A stretch of 5,606 nt of DNA from CAYJLB01 sp964370845 (GTDB taxonomy: Bacteria > Bacillota > Clostridia > Oscillospirales > Ruminococcaceae): assembly GCA_964370845.1 (NCBI GenBank), contig CAYJLB010000089.1:1-5606 (forward strand), read 5' to 3'. The notes under the pieces are model-generated. The model saw only the letters and a list, made by a program, of their open reading frames with translations. It was not told where the DNA came from and ran no database searches. Made by a program: the position numbers and the translations under genes. Shown piece after piece: positions 1 to 5,606 of the stretch (within the stretch, counting starts at the first letter, position 1; each line of letters opens with the position of its first letter).

Positions 1-46
1 TGATATAGAGAAAATTGTTGAAAATGCTTTTATTTCGCTAAAATAA
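1..46 (+). CDS. C-terminal end of upstream gene, probably TlyA-family rRNA methyltransferase (partial)
   Basis: Only one + strand frame stays open from the left edge, and it ends at TAA 44-46 after the residues DIEKIVENAFISLK. The other two frames hit stops within the first ten bases. The fragment is too short to identify by itself. In Clostridia the gene directly before nadK-argR-recN is usually tlyA, an S4-domain 2'-O-methyltransferase acting on rRNA, and its C-terminus often carries a DIEK-(I/V)VE-like helix, which fits. The identity is therefore an inference from gene order plus weak sequence resemblance. The 28-base gap to nadK contains no terminator, so the two genes are probably co-transcribed. 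Confidence 0.5.
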   Translation, partial: DIEKIVENAFISLK

Positions 47-74
47 ATATTTTTCTGAAAGGAATGAAAATTTA

Positions 75-941
75 ATGAAAATTGGAATTTTTCCTAATTT
101 GAAAAAAAATAATGTCAAAGAATGCACAGAAAATGTTTATGAATATTTTAATAAGTTAAATTATCAAATTTATTTACATGAAAAATATTTTAGTAATTTC
201 AAACATCTAACCAACATAATATTTGGAAAATTTGACGAATTTTCTACATGTTGCAAATTTATAGTTGTTGTAGGTGGCGATGGAACTATTATAAAATGTG
301 CACATAATTTGTACTATGCAAATGTTCCAATTTTAGCCATAAATTCAGGTAGACTCGGATTTATGGCATCGATTGAAGCAAGTGATTTGCACCTTTTGGA
401 TTATATTAAAGATAATAATTATTCATTCGTTGATAGAATGATGATTGAGGGTAAACTCGTACGAGATAACCAAATAAAAGCGGAAATTTTTGCACTGAAT
501 GATATAGTTATCACAAAAAAACATGACTGCAAAATAATTGATTTTAGTGTAAGTGTGCATGGAACAGTTGTGAGTGCATTGCGTGCTGACGGAGTAATTT
601 TTAGCACACCTACTGGTTCGACAGCCTACTCATTATCCGCGGGTGGACCGATTATTGAGCCTTCTGTTGAGTGCATCGAGTTTACTCAAATTTGTCCTTT
701 TTCACTTTCTGCTCGATCTATGTTGTTTTCCTCTGAGAAAGAAATTTTCGTAGAAATTCATTCTAAACATAGCCCTTGTGCTTGGATTAGTGCCGATGGA
801 TTTGATGGAATTGAATTTTTTCCAGGTGATAAATTGATTATTTCAAAGTCGAATTATAGTACAAAATTCATAGATATAGATAATTCTAGTTTCTACAATT
901 CGGTTAATAATAAACTGATGCAACCAATTAAAATTAAATAA
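75..941 (+). CDS. nadK: NAD kinase (ATP-NAD kinase)
   Basis: Cytosolic enzyme that phosphorylates NAD to NADP using ATP or polyphosphate, the only de novo source of NADP. The 288-residue length is normal for the bacterial family. Visible motifs in order: the nucleotide-binding GGDGT at residues 67-71 (catalytic Asp 69), NSGRLGF at 90-96, the NDIVI block at 142-146 (family NE/ND motif), and the diagnostic DGVIFSTPTGSTAYSLSAGGPI region at 172-193. A C-terminal beta domain ends with the ADGFDG...PGD segment near 240-252. In the segment usually read as PH(T/S)LSAR, residue 209 is Phe instead of His (PFSLSAR, 208-214); other NAD kinases also lack this His, so activity is still expected. The start at 75 is supported by GAAAGGA at 57-63; the nearer ATG at 64 is in another frame. 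It lies 25 bases before argR in the same operon. Confidence 0.97.
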   Translation: MKIGIFPNLKKNNVKECTENVYEYFNKLNYQIYLHEKYFSNFKHLTNIIFGKFDEFSTCCKFIVVVGGDGTIIKCAHNLYYANVPILAINSGRLGFMASIEASDLHLLDYIKDNNYSFVDRMMIEGKLVRDNQIKAEIFALNDIVITKKHDCKIIDFSVSVHGTVVSALRADGVIFSTPTGSTAYSLSAGGPIIEPSVECIEFTQICPFSLSARSMLFSSEKEIFVEIHSKHSPCAWISADGFDGIEFFPGDKLIISKSNYSTKFIDIDNSSFYNSVNNKLMQPIKIK

Positions 942-966
942 TTTTTCGAAAGGTAGATTTGTTAAA

Positions 967-1422
967 ATGAAGAAAAAAAGACATAGCGACATATTGAAAA
1001 TTGTACAAAATAACGAAATTCAAACACAAGATGAATTATTGCAAGAGTTGGTAAAATTAGGGTATGACACAACTCAAGCGACAATTTCTCGTGATATTAA
1101 CGAATTAAGATTGATAAAAGCTACCTCTAAATCTGGGATAACTCGGTATGCTGTGCAAGATGGTGTGAGTGTGAAAGATGCGCGTTTATATATGATAAAC
1201 TTTTTCAAAGAATCGGTTACTAGTCTTGATTTTGCAATGAATACAGTTGTTATTAAGTGTCAAATTGGAATGGCTATGGCTGCTTGTGCACGGCTTGATG
1301 AAGTTAAAATTCCTAATATTGTTGGGACTTTAGCTGGAGATGACACAATTTTTGTTTTATTCAAAAGTGAAAAAGAGGCTAGTGATTTTGCTTCTGAAAT
1401 TAACGATATAATATTTAATTAA
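967..1422 (+). CDS. argR: Arginine repressor ArgR/AhrC
   Basis: Transcription factor that senses L-arginine, forms hexamers, represses arginine biosynthesis and in Bacillota often activates arginine catabolism. The 151-residue length is standard. The N-terminal winged helix-turn-helix covers about residues 1-70, with the recognition-helix signature TQATISRDINELRLIK at 36-51. The C-terminal oligomerisation and arginine-binding domain covers about 80-151. It carries GTLAGDDTIFV at 120-130, in which the paired Asp residues 125-126 are the expected arginine contacts, and GMAMAACARLDE at 101-112 matches the family helix. A GAAAGG ribosome binding site lies at 948-953, a rather long 13 bases before ATG. 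No arginine biosynthesis gene is in the window. The position between nadK and recN is the conserved clostridial one, so ArgR is likely a global regulator acting elsewhere. I found no clear ARG box upstream, so autoregulation is not shown. Confidence 0.96.
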   Translation: MKKKRHSDILKIVQNNEIQTQDELLQELVKLGYDTTQATISRDINELRLIKATSKSGITRYAVQDGVSVKDARLYMINFFKESVTSLDFAMNTVVIKCQIGMAMAACARLDEVKIPNIVGTLAGDDTIFVLFKSEKEASDFASEINDIIFN

Positions 1423-1441
1423 TTCATAAAATATTAACATC

Positions 1442-1450
1442 AAGGAAGGA
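1442..1450 (+). promoter_or_regulatory. recN ribosome binding site that decides the start
   Basis: The purine run AAGGAAGGA directly abuts and overlaps the ATG at 1450. Its downstream AGGA (1447-1450) lies 8 bases before TTG 1459, an ideal spacing. For ATG 1450 only the upstream AGGA (1443-1446) can serve, with a cramped gap of 3 bases. This argues that recN translation begins at TTG 1459. Confidence 0.65.
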
Positions 1451-1458
1451 TGTTTCAA

Positions 1459-3132
1459 TTGTTGACCGAACTTTACATTGAAAATTTGGCTGTAATAAAA
1501 AATGAATCTATAAATTTTGGTGATAAACTTAATGTTTTTACCGGTGAAACTGGTGCTGGTAAATCAATTTTGATTAGCGGAATTAACGCAATTTTGGGGA
1601 ACAGAGTTACAAAGGATATTGTGCGAAATGGAACTAAAAAAGCCTTTGTTTCTGCCACTTTTTCATTTGTATCTGATGATGTTGCTTCGAAATTAAAGGA
1701 GTTTGGATTCAATTTAGAAGATGGAACTTTGATAGTTTCAAGGGAAATTAATTCTGATGGTGGAAGTGTTGCAAGAATAAATTCTAGGCCAGCGAATATT
1801 TCAATTTTGAAGGAAATCGGACAAAATTTGATAAATATTCATGGTCAGCATGATAATCAAATTTTGTTACTTCCTGAAAATCACATCAATATTTTAGACG
1901 AATTTGCTGAAAATAAAGACGCGATATTTGACTACAAAAATACTTTTAGAGAACTTCAAGAAATTGCTCGGGTTATCAAAAAAACCTACACAAATGAAGA
2001 AAATAAAAATCGACGAATTGAAGAACTCAATGAAATTATTGAACAATTTTCTGAATTTAATTTTGTTGAAACTGACGAAATTGAAATTGAGGAAAAATTT
2101 GCAAGATGGAAAAATTCTTCTGAAATTATTGCAAGTTTGAAGAAAGCAGCTTATATTTTAAACGGTGATGATGAGGAAAAAGGGATAGTTTTGTTATGTG
2201 ATGATGCAGCTGAAGAACTTGGAAATAAAGAACTTTTAGTCCCTGAATTAACTAATTTGAAGCAACGTTTAAAAAATGTTAGCATCGAACTTGACGACAT
2301 TTATTCTGAAGTTTCTCACATTGAAAAAGATTTTGATTTGGACGAGGAAAAATTCGCTGACCTAAAAAATAAGTTTGAACAATTAACAAAAATAAAGCGG
2401 AAATTTGGCCCTACTTTAAGGGAAGCTTTGGAGAAATATCAAGCCGCTTTAGACGAATTATCAATTCTTGAAAATGCTGAGGAAAAAATCGAGCAACTTC
2501 TAGAGCAAAAGGATAATTTACTTAAGGAAGTTACAAAAAAGGCAGAAAAGCTTTCAAATTTGCGTGAAAAAGCTGCTAAAAAGTTTATTTCAACCGTTGA
2601 AAATGAGTTGAAATTTTTAGACATGCCTAATGTGAAATTCGACATTTCTCACGCTAAAGGAAAACTTACAATAAATGGTATGGATTCTATGGAATTTTTG
2701 ATTTCTGTTAATAAGGGAGAGCCACCAAAACCTATTGTGAAAATTGCTTCGGGGGGAGAATTATCCCGTATAATGCTTGCTTTTAAGGCAGTTTTGGCGG
2801 AAAAAGACAATGTTCCTACTTTGATTTTTGATGAAATCGACACTGGAGTGAGCGGACGTGCTGCTGGGAAAATTGGTGTCAAACTTGAGGAAATTGGCAA
2901 GCATAGGCAAGTTTTATGCGTGACCCACCTTGCACAAATCGCTGTGATGGCGGACACTCATCTTAATATTGAAAAGAAAAATGTTGGAAATTCTACCGTA
3001 ACTACTGTTAAAATTTTGGCGGAAAATGACAGGAAATACGAAATTGCAAGGATTATGGGCGGTGACAAAATTACCGACTTAATGCTTAAAAATGCTGAGG
3101 AATTAATTGTTTCTTCAAAAAATTCCCTGTAA
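1459..3132 (+). CDS. recN: DNA repair protein RecN
   Basis: SMC-like ATPase recruited to double-strand breaks, where it tethers DNA ends and helps RecA-dependent recombination. Numbered from TTG 1459 the protein has 557 residues, normal for RecN. Motifs in order: Walker A GETGAGKS at 29-36; NIHGQHDNQ at 126-134 (Q-loop region); a charged coiled-coil centre at about 150-375, interrupted by the family RKFGPT motif near 314-319; the ABC signature ASGGELSR at 430-437; Walker B TLIFDEID at 454-461, followed by the TGVSGR D-loop; and the H-loop VTHLAQIA at 488-495. All catalytic elements are intact. I prefer TTG 1459 to the ATG at 1450 because it gives MLTELYIENLAVI, which aligns with the MLxELxIxNxAxI start of RecN proteins, and because of the ribosome binding site spacing. 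It follows argR by 36 bases without a terminator. No LexA box is visible upstream. A promoter for the next gene starts right after its stop. Confidence 0.98.
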   Translation: MLTELYIENLAVIKNESINFGDKLNVFTGETGAGKSILISGINAILGNRVTKDIVRNGTKKAFVSATFSFVSDDVASKLKEFGFNLEDGTLIVSREINSDGGSVARINSRPANISILKEIGQNLINIHGQHDNQILLLPENHINILDEFAENKDAIFDYKNTFRELQEIARVIKKTYTNEENKNRRIEELNEIIEQFSEFNFVETDEIEIEEKFARWKNSSEIIASLKKAAYILNGDDEEKGIVLLCDDAAEELGNKELLVPELTNLKQRLKNVSIELDDIYSEVSHIEKDFDLDEEKFADLKNKFEQLTKIKRKFGPTLREALEKYQAALDELSILENAEEKIEQLLEQKDNLLKEVTKKAEKLSNLREKAAKKFISTVENELKFLDMPNVKFDISHAKGKLTINGMDSMEFLISVNKGEPPKPIVKIASGGELSRIMLAFKAVLAEKDNVPTLIFDEIDTGVSGRAAGKIGVKLEEIGKHRQVLCVTHLAQIAVMADTHLNIEKKNVGNSTVTTVKILAENDRKYEIARIMGGDKITDLMLKNAEELIVSSKNSL

Positions 3133-3137
3133 AATAC

Positions 3138-3166
3138 TTGACAGAATATAATTTGTATGATATTAT
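3138..3166 (+). promoter_or_regulatory. Sigma-A promoter of the tyrS leader
   Basis: A perfect -35 box TTGACA (3138-3143) is followed by a 17-base spacer and a -10 box TATTAT (3161-3166), five of six matches to consensus. Transcription should begin near 3172-3175, just ahead of the first T-box helix. The -35 box lies only six bases after the recN stop codon, so promoter and gene end are packed together with no terminator between them. Confidence 0.88.
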
Positions 3167-3172
3167 TTCTAT

Positions 3173-3438
3173 ATATTTAAATGCTGTGAAAAGAAGAAGT
3201 AACCCTTGATTTTGTGCAAAGAGAGCCTTTGGTTGGTGTAAAAAGGTGGCAAGTCAATGTGTGAATACATCTTGGAGCATACTTTCCGAAGAATAGTTTT
3301 AGCTTTTTGGGTAGGATTGTACGGAGTGATGCACGTTATCGCATTTTTGAGGCAGTTTGTTTTGCAGACTGTAAACTGAGGTGGTACCACGATATATTCG
3401 TCCTCTGATATTAATTTATCAGGGGACTTTTTGTTTTT
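3173..3438 (+). promoter_or_regulatory. Tyrosine T-box riboswitch leader of tyrS
   Basis: This cis-acting RNA binds tRNA-Tyr and lets transcription continue when the tRNA is uncharged. Stem I closes with ATGCT 3181-3185 pairing AGCAT 3276-3280, then AAGA 3194-3197 with TCTT 3270-3273. Above these lies the specifier loop, with AGTA at 3198-3201 on its 5' side and GTGAATACA (3261-3269) on its 3' side. The specifier codon is UAC (3266-3268), tyrosine. The next helix is TTGATTT 3206-3212 with AAGTCAA 3251-3257, and the distal part carries the AGAGA and GGTTGGTG elements typical of T-boxes. Stem III is CAGTTTG 3353-3359 with CAGACTG 3365-3371. The T-box TGAGGTGGTACCACG spans 3377-3391. The antiterminator pairs GAGG 3378-3381 with CCTC 3402-3405 and ACGA 3389-3392 with TCGT 3398-3401, leaving the classic 7-base bulge UGGUACC. 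UGGU (3382-3385) complements the ACCA end of tRNA-Tyr. Confidence 0.95.
3400..3438 (+). terminator. T-box intrinsic terminator (regulated)
   Basis: GTCCTCTGATA (3400-3410) pairs with TATCAGGGGAC (3417-3427) in an 11-bp stem with one G-U pair and a 6-base loop, followed by a U-rich run from 3428 to 3438 broken by one G. Its 5' arm shares bases 3400-3405 with the antiterminator, so the two folds exclude each other. Charged tRNA-Tyr favours this terminator; uncharged tRNA-Tyr favours read-through into tyrS. Confidence 0.93.
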
Positions 3439-3460
3439 CTGATAAACTTTCAAAAAAAAT

Positions 3461-3475
3461 TGCGGAATTACCGCA
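3461..3475 (+). other. Small hairpin ahead of the tyrS ribosome binding site
   Basis: TGCGG (3461-3465) and CCGCA (3471-3475) form a perfect 5-bp stem around the loop AATTA, seven bases before the GGAG ribosome binding site at 3483. No U-run follows, so it is not a terminator. It could mark or protect the 5' end of a processed tyrS mRNA or help keep the binding site open, but this role is only inferred. Confidence 0.45.
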
Positions 3476-3491
3476 GAAAGTTGGAGAATTT

Positions 3492-4715
3492 ATGACATTA
3501 TTTGAAGAATTAAAACGTCGTGGGCTTATTGCTCAAATGACAAATGAAGAAAAAATTAAGGATTTGCTTGATAATCAAACTGGAGTAAAATTTTACATTG
3601 GTTTTGATGCTACTGCTGATAGCTTGCATGTTGGACATTTTATGCAAATCGTTGTTATGAAAAGATTGCAAGAAAAGGGACATATTCCTGTTGCTTTGCT
3701 TGGAACGGGGACTACTATGATTGGTGACCCTACAGGTAAAACTGATATGAGAAAAATGCTTACTGTTGATGAAATTAATCAAAATGCTGAGAATTTCAAA
3801 AATCAAATGGCAAAATTCATTGATTTCTCTGATGGAAAAGCTTTATCAGTTCGCAATGGTGATTGGCTAATGAATATCAATTACATTCAATTTTTGCGTG
3901 ACATTGGTAGACATTTCTCTGTTAATAAAATGCTTACTGCTGAATGTTTTAAGTCAAGACTTGAAAAAGGACTATCTTTCCTTGAATTTAACTATATGTT
4001 GATGCAAAGTTACGATTTCTTGCACCTAAATAACGAACTTCAAGTAAAAATGGAGCTTGGTGGAGATGACCAATGGTCGAATATTTTAGGTGGTGTTGAC
4101 CTTGTAAGACGTGTTAAACAAGAGGAAGTTTACGGTATGACTTTCACTCTTTTAACTACTAAAGAGGGTAAAAAAATGGGCAAAACTGAAAAGGGTGCTT
4201 TGTGGCTTGACCCTGTGAAGTGTTCACCTTACGACTTTTTCCAATACTGGAGAAATGTTGCTGATGGCGACGTTATTAATTGCTTAAAACTTTTAACTTT
4301 CATTCCGGTGGAAGAAATTGAAGCTATGGAAGTTTGGGAAGGGCAAGAACTTAACAAAGCTAAGGAAATTCTTGCTTTTGAACTTACAAAAATGGTTCAT
4401 AGCGATGATGAGGCTAACAAATGCCTTGAAGCTGCAAGAGCTGTTTTTGAAAAAGGTGCAGTTTCTGCCGATATGCCAACAACAACTTTAGATGATAGCA
4501 ATTTCACTGACGGAAAAATCTCAATTTTAGATGTCTTAGTAGCAACAAAACTTTGCCCGTCAAAAGGTGAGGGAAGACGTCTAGTTACTCAAGGGGGAGT
4601 TTCAGTTAACGATGAAAAGGTGAGTGACCCTAACCAGTCTTTTGATAAATCAGCATTTGATAAGGATTTTATCATTAAAAAAGGTAAAAAAGTATTCCAT
4701 AAAGTTAAAATGTAA
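3492..4715 (+). CDS. tyrS: Tyrosyl-tRNA synthetase
   Basis: Class Ic aminoacyl-tRNA synthetase that activates tyrosine with ATP and charges tRNA-Tyr in the cytoplasm, normally as a homodimer. From ATG 3492 the protein has 407 residues, typical of the family. The Rossmann catalytic domain holds the HIGH-type motif HVGH at 46-49 and the KMSKS-type motif KMGKT at 228-232. Expected tyrosine-pocket residues are Tyr 35 and the FNYMLMQSYDF segment at 166-176 (Tyr 168, Gln 172, Asp 175). GGDDQWSN at 190-197 replaces the more common GGSDQWGN. A helical anticodon-recognition domain follows at about 250-330, and a C-terminal S4 RNA-binding domain at about 343-407 (SKGEGRRLVTQGGVSVN). The start is chosen because GGAG at 3483-3486 sits 5 bases upstream and MTLFEELKRRGLI is a normal TyrS beginning; the frame stays open further upstream only because it runs into the leader. 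Expression is controlled by the tyrosine T-box, and a terminator begins 8 bases after the stop. Confidence 0.98.
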   Translation: MTLFEELKRRGLIAQMTNEEKIKDLLDNQTGVKFYIGFDATADSLHVGHFMQIVVMKRLQEKGHIPVALLGTGTTMIGDPTGKTDMRKMLTVDEINQNAENFKNQMAKFIDFSDGKALSVRNGDWLMNINYIQFLRDIGRHFSVNKMLTAECFKSRLEKGLSFLEFNYMLMQSYDFLHLNNELQVKMELGGDDQWSNILGGVDLVRRVKQEEVYGMTFTLLTTKEGKKMGKTEKGALWLDPVKCSPYDFFQYWRNVADGDVINCLKLLTFIPVEEIEAMEVWEGQELNKAKEILAFELTKMVHSDDEANKCLEAARAVFEKGAVSADMPTTTLDDSNFTDGKISILDVLVATKLCPSKGEGRRLVTQGGVSVNDEKVSDPNQSFDKSAFDKDFIIKKGKKVFHKVKM

Positions 4716-4722
4716 AAAGCTT

Positions 4723-4774
4723 ACACCACCAAAATAGATATGTAAAATCCATAACTACTTTGGTGGTGTTTTTT
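4723..4774 (+). terminator. Intrinsic terminator after tyrS
   Basis: ACACCACCAAA (4723-4733) pairs perfectly with TTTGGTGGTGT (4759-4769). Past single mismatches the stem continues with TAG/CTA (4735-4737 with 4755-4757) and TATG/CATA (4739-4742 with 4750-4753), leaving a 7-base loop. A run of six T (4769-4774) follows. The long stem and U-run make this a convincing end of the tyrS transcript. A shorter T-run on the opposite strand (complement of 4714-4718) suggests at most weak termination in the other direction. Confidence 0.93.
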
Positions 4775-4906
4775 GTGGAGAATCGGGTGTTCGTAATTTG
4801 ACGATTTTTAATCTTGTGTTCCGATTATGTGAGTTTCATTAAAGATAATCTTATAAAAATGGAAAATCAATTTCATAAATCGAAAAAAATTTTAACATTT
4901 CGTTAA

Positions 4907-4936
4907 TAGACTTTTTATACAAATGTGTGATATAAT
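4907..4936 (+). promoter_or_regulatory. Extended -10 promoter of the membrane-protein gene
   Basis: A consensus TATAAT (4931-4936) is preceded by TG at 4928-4929, giving an extended -10 (TGATATAAT). A weak -35, TAGACT (4907-4912), lies 18 bases upstream. Transcription would start near 4943 and give a leader of about 80 bases before the ATG at 5023. It is the best promoter between the tyrS terminator and this gene, although AT-rich DNA produces TATAAT matches by chance. Confidence 0.65.
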
Positions 4937-4945
4937 AATTATATC
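4929..4945. repeat. Perfect palindrome over the -10 box (possible operator)
   Basis: GATATAAT (4929-4936) and ATTATATC (4938-4945) form a perfect 8-1-8 inverted repeat centred on A 4937, covering the -10 box and reaching the predicted start site. Such placement is typical of a repressor operator. The sequence is nearly all A and T, so chance is a real alternative and no regulator can be named. Confidence 0.4.
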
Positions 4946-5022
4946 AAAGCCACATTTTGATGATGTATATATTTTATTTAAAATCTCAAACTTTTTATAA
5001 TATTTTTAAGGAGTATCTTTAT

Positions 5023-5606
5023 ATGATTATTGAATCAATTGATATAATTTTTGGAATTTCTTTAATAACTATGTTTTTTTATCAATTTTCAATTTTTTCT
5101 TATTCGTCAGGTTTGTTGATTGGTGGGACTAAAAACAAATTTGTTTTTGCTGGGCTAGCTTTGTTTAATACATCGCTATTTGCTCTGGTTCAGTGTATAC
5201 ATTTAGACTTATATTTAATAATTATTGCTTTTTTGATTATGCTAACGATTGAGTTTAAATTAATATCTAAAACAGATTTTGTGCAAGTTTTTTGTGGAGC
5301 TTCAATATTTCTTTTACATATATTTGCATTAATAACTCCTATGATTATAATATTTAGCAGTATATTTAATATTTCACCTGCAAATCTTGTTAAAAATTCA
5401 ATTTACGATAGTATTATTGTTATTATTGTTTGTATTGTTTTATCTTTGGCACATGAACTTGTTAAAAAATTCATTGATAATACCTCTATTCAGAGAGTTA
5501 CTGTAAAAAGTAAGCATTCTATTATACTTCTTAGCTCAATTGTATTAATAATTATACTTCAAATAGACCATGCGGCAGTAATGATGACTGAAGTTTTTTA
5601 CTCAGA
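5023..5606 (+). CDS. Multi-pass membrane protein of unknown function, N-terminal part (truncated by window end)
   Basis: The frame opens at ATG 5023 behind a strong AAGGAG (5008-5013, 9-base gap) and stays open for 194 codons to the window edge. The visible part is dominated by Ile, Leu, Phe and Val, with about six likely membrane helices near residues 8-26, 40-57, 62-78, 87-115, 127-144 and 165-182. Charged stretches separate them (GGTKNK at 34-39, KLISKTD near 79-85, and HELVKKFIDN plus QRVTVKSKH at about 144-165). There is no cleavable signal peptide. I recognise no family motif. The layout resembles the N-terminal membrane sensor region of clostridial signalling proteins such as GGDEF, GHKL or histidine kinase proteins, whose output domain would lie beyond 5606, but this is inference; a transporter or an entirely integral membrane protein is also possible. 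It has its own promoter and is separated from tyrS by a strong terminator, so it is an independent unit. Confidence 0.85.
   Translation, partial: MIIESIDIIFGISLITMFFYQFSIFSYSSGLLIGGTKNKFVFAGLALFNTSLFALVQCIHLDLYLIIIAFLIMLTIEFKLISKTDFVQVFCGASIFLLHIFALITPMIIIFSSIFNISPANLVKNSIYDSIIVIIVCIVLSLAHELVKKFIDNTSIQRVTVKSKHSIILLSSIVLIIILQIDHAAVMMTEVFYS

Larger units (their letters stand above)
4775..5022. other. Noncoding region between tyrS terminator and the membrane-protein gene
   Basis: This 248-base AT-rich stretch holds no supported gene. The only short frame noticed is a 15-codon ATG frame from 4859 without a ribosome binding site. It contains the extended -10 promoter and palindrome described separately, and a TTGACG at 4798-4803 that lacks a convincing -10 partner. 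A possible 6-bp hairpin, ATCAAA 4943-4948 with TTTGAT 4956-4961, would lie at the very 5' end of the transcript from that promoter. Confidence 0.6.

Noticed and set aside
1423..1449. ARG box or LexA box upstream of recN
   Set aside because: TTCATAAAATATTAAC only vaguely resembles an ARG half-site pair, and no GAAC-N4-GTTC LexA pattern is present.
1904..2140. Lysine- and leucine-rich + strand frame inside recN
   Set aside because: It is a shifted reading of the recN coiled-coil region, with composition expected from AT-rich out-of-frame sequence and no ribosome binding site.
2649..2957. Minus-strand open frame of 102 codons opposite the end of recN
   Set aside because: It overlaps the conserved recN signature and Walker B codons, which fully account for the sequence.
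3169..3453. Minus-strand open frame of 94 codons antisense to the tyrS leader
   Set aside because: It lies entirely opposite the structured T-box RNA, whose helices explain the sequence, and its product resembles no protein I know.
3381..3491. N-terminal extension of TyrS from a GTG or TTG inside the leader
   Set aside because: The extra codons run through the T-box bulge and terminator; the family start and a ribosome binding site are both at 3492.
4798..4828. TTGACG as a second promoter
   Set aside because: No acceptable -10 box at 16-18 bases; the nearest candidates (GATTAT, TTATGT) are badly spaced.
4859..4906. Fifteen-codon frame starting at ATG 4859
   Set aside because: No ribosome binding site, very short, and directly upstream of the promoter elements.

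Overview
The window is AT-rich (roughly two thirds A+T). It has strong AAGGA-type ribosome binding sites, Gram-positive style intrinsic terminators and a T-box riboswitch. The gene order nadK-argR-recN is the conserved arrangement of Bacillota, especially Clostridia, where it normally follows tlyA. The tyrosyl-tRNA synthetase also looks clostridial (HVGH, GGDDQW and KMGKT motifs). The source is therefore most likely a low-GC clostridial bacterium on the standard genetic code; species cannot be told from the sequence.

Layout, all on the + strand. Bases 1-46 are the last codons of an upstream gene, probably tlyA. Then come nadK (75-941, NAD kinase), argR (967-1422, arginine-responsive repressor) and recN (about 1459-3132, SMC-like DNA repair ATPase). 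The gaps are 25 to 36 bases with no terminator, so these genes form one transcription unit. A consensus sigma-A promoter starts only six bases after the recN stop codon. It drives a complete tyrosine T-box leader (about 3173-3438), which has a UAC specifier, a UGGU antiterminator bulge and a competing intrinsic terminator. The leader controls tyrS (3492-4715), whose transcript ends at a long hairpin terminator (4723-4774).

After a 248-base noncoding stretch with an extended -10 promoter and a perfect palindrome over it, a new gene begins at 5023 and runs off the window at 5606. It encodes a very hydrophobic protein with about six membrane segments and no recognisable family in the visible part.

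How the parts work together: the first operon is a housekeeping mix of rRNA modification, NADP supply, arginine control and recombination repair. tyrS is a separate, tRNA-sensing unit. Because no terminator separates recN from the T-box, transcripts reading through recN should also meet the T-box, so its terminator probably serves as a conditional end for the upstream operon. I see no mobile element, CRISPR array, tRNA or rRNA gene. The window is mostly ordinary core genome; its unexplained part is the truncated membrane protein and its promoter region.
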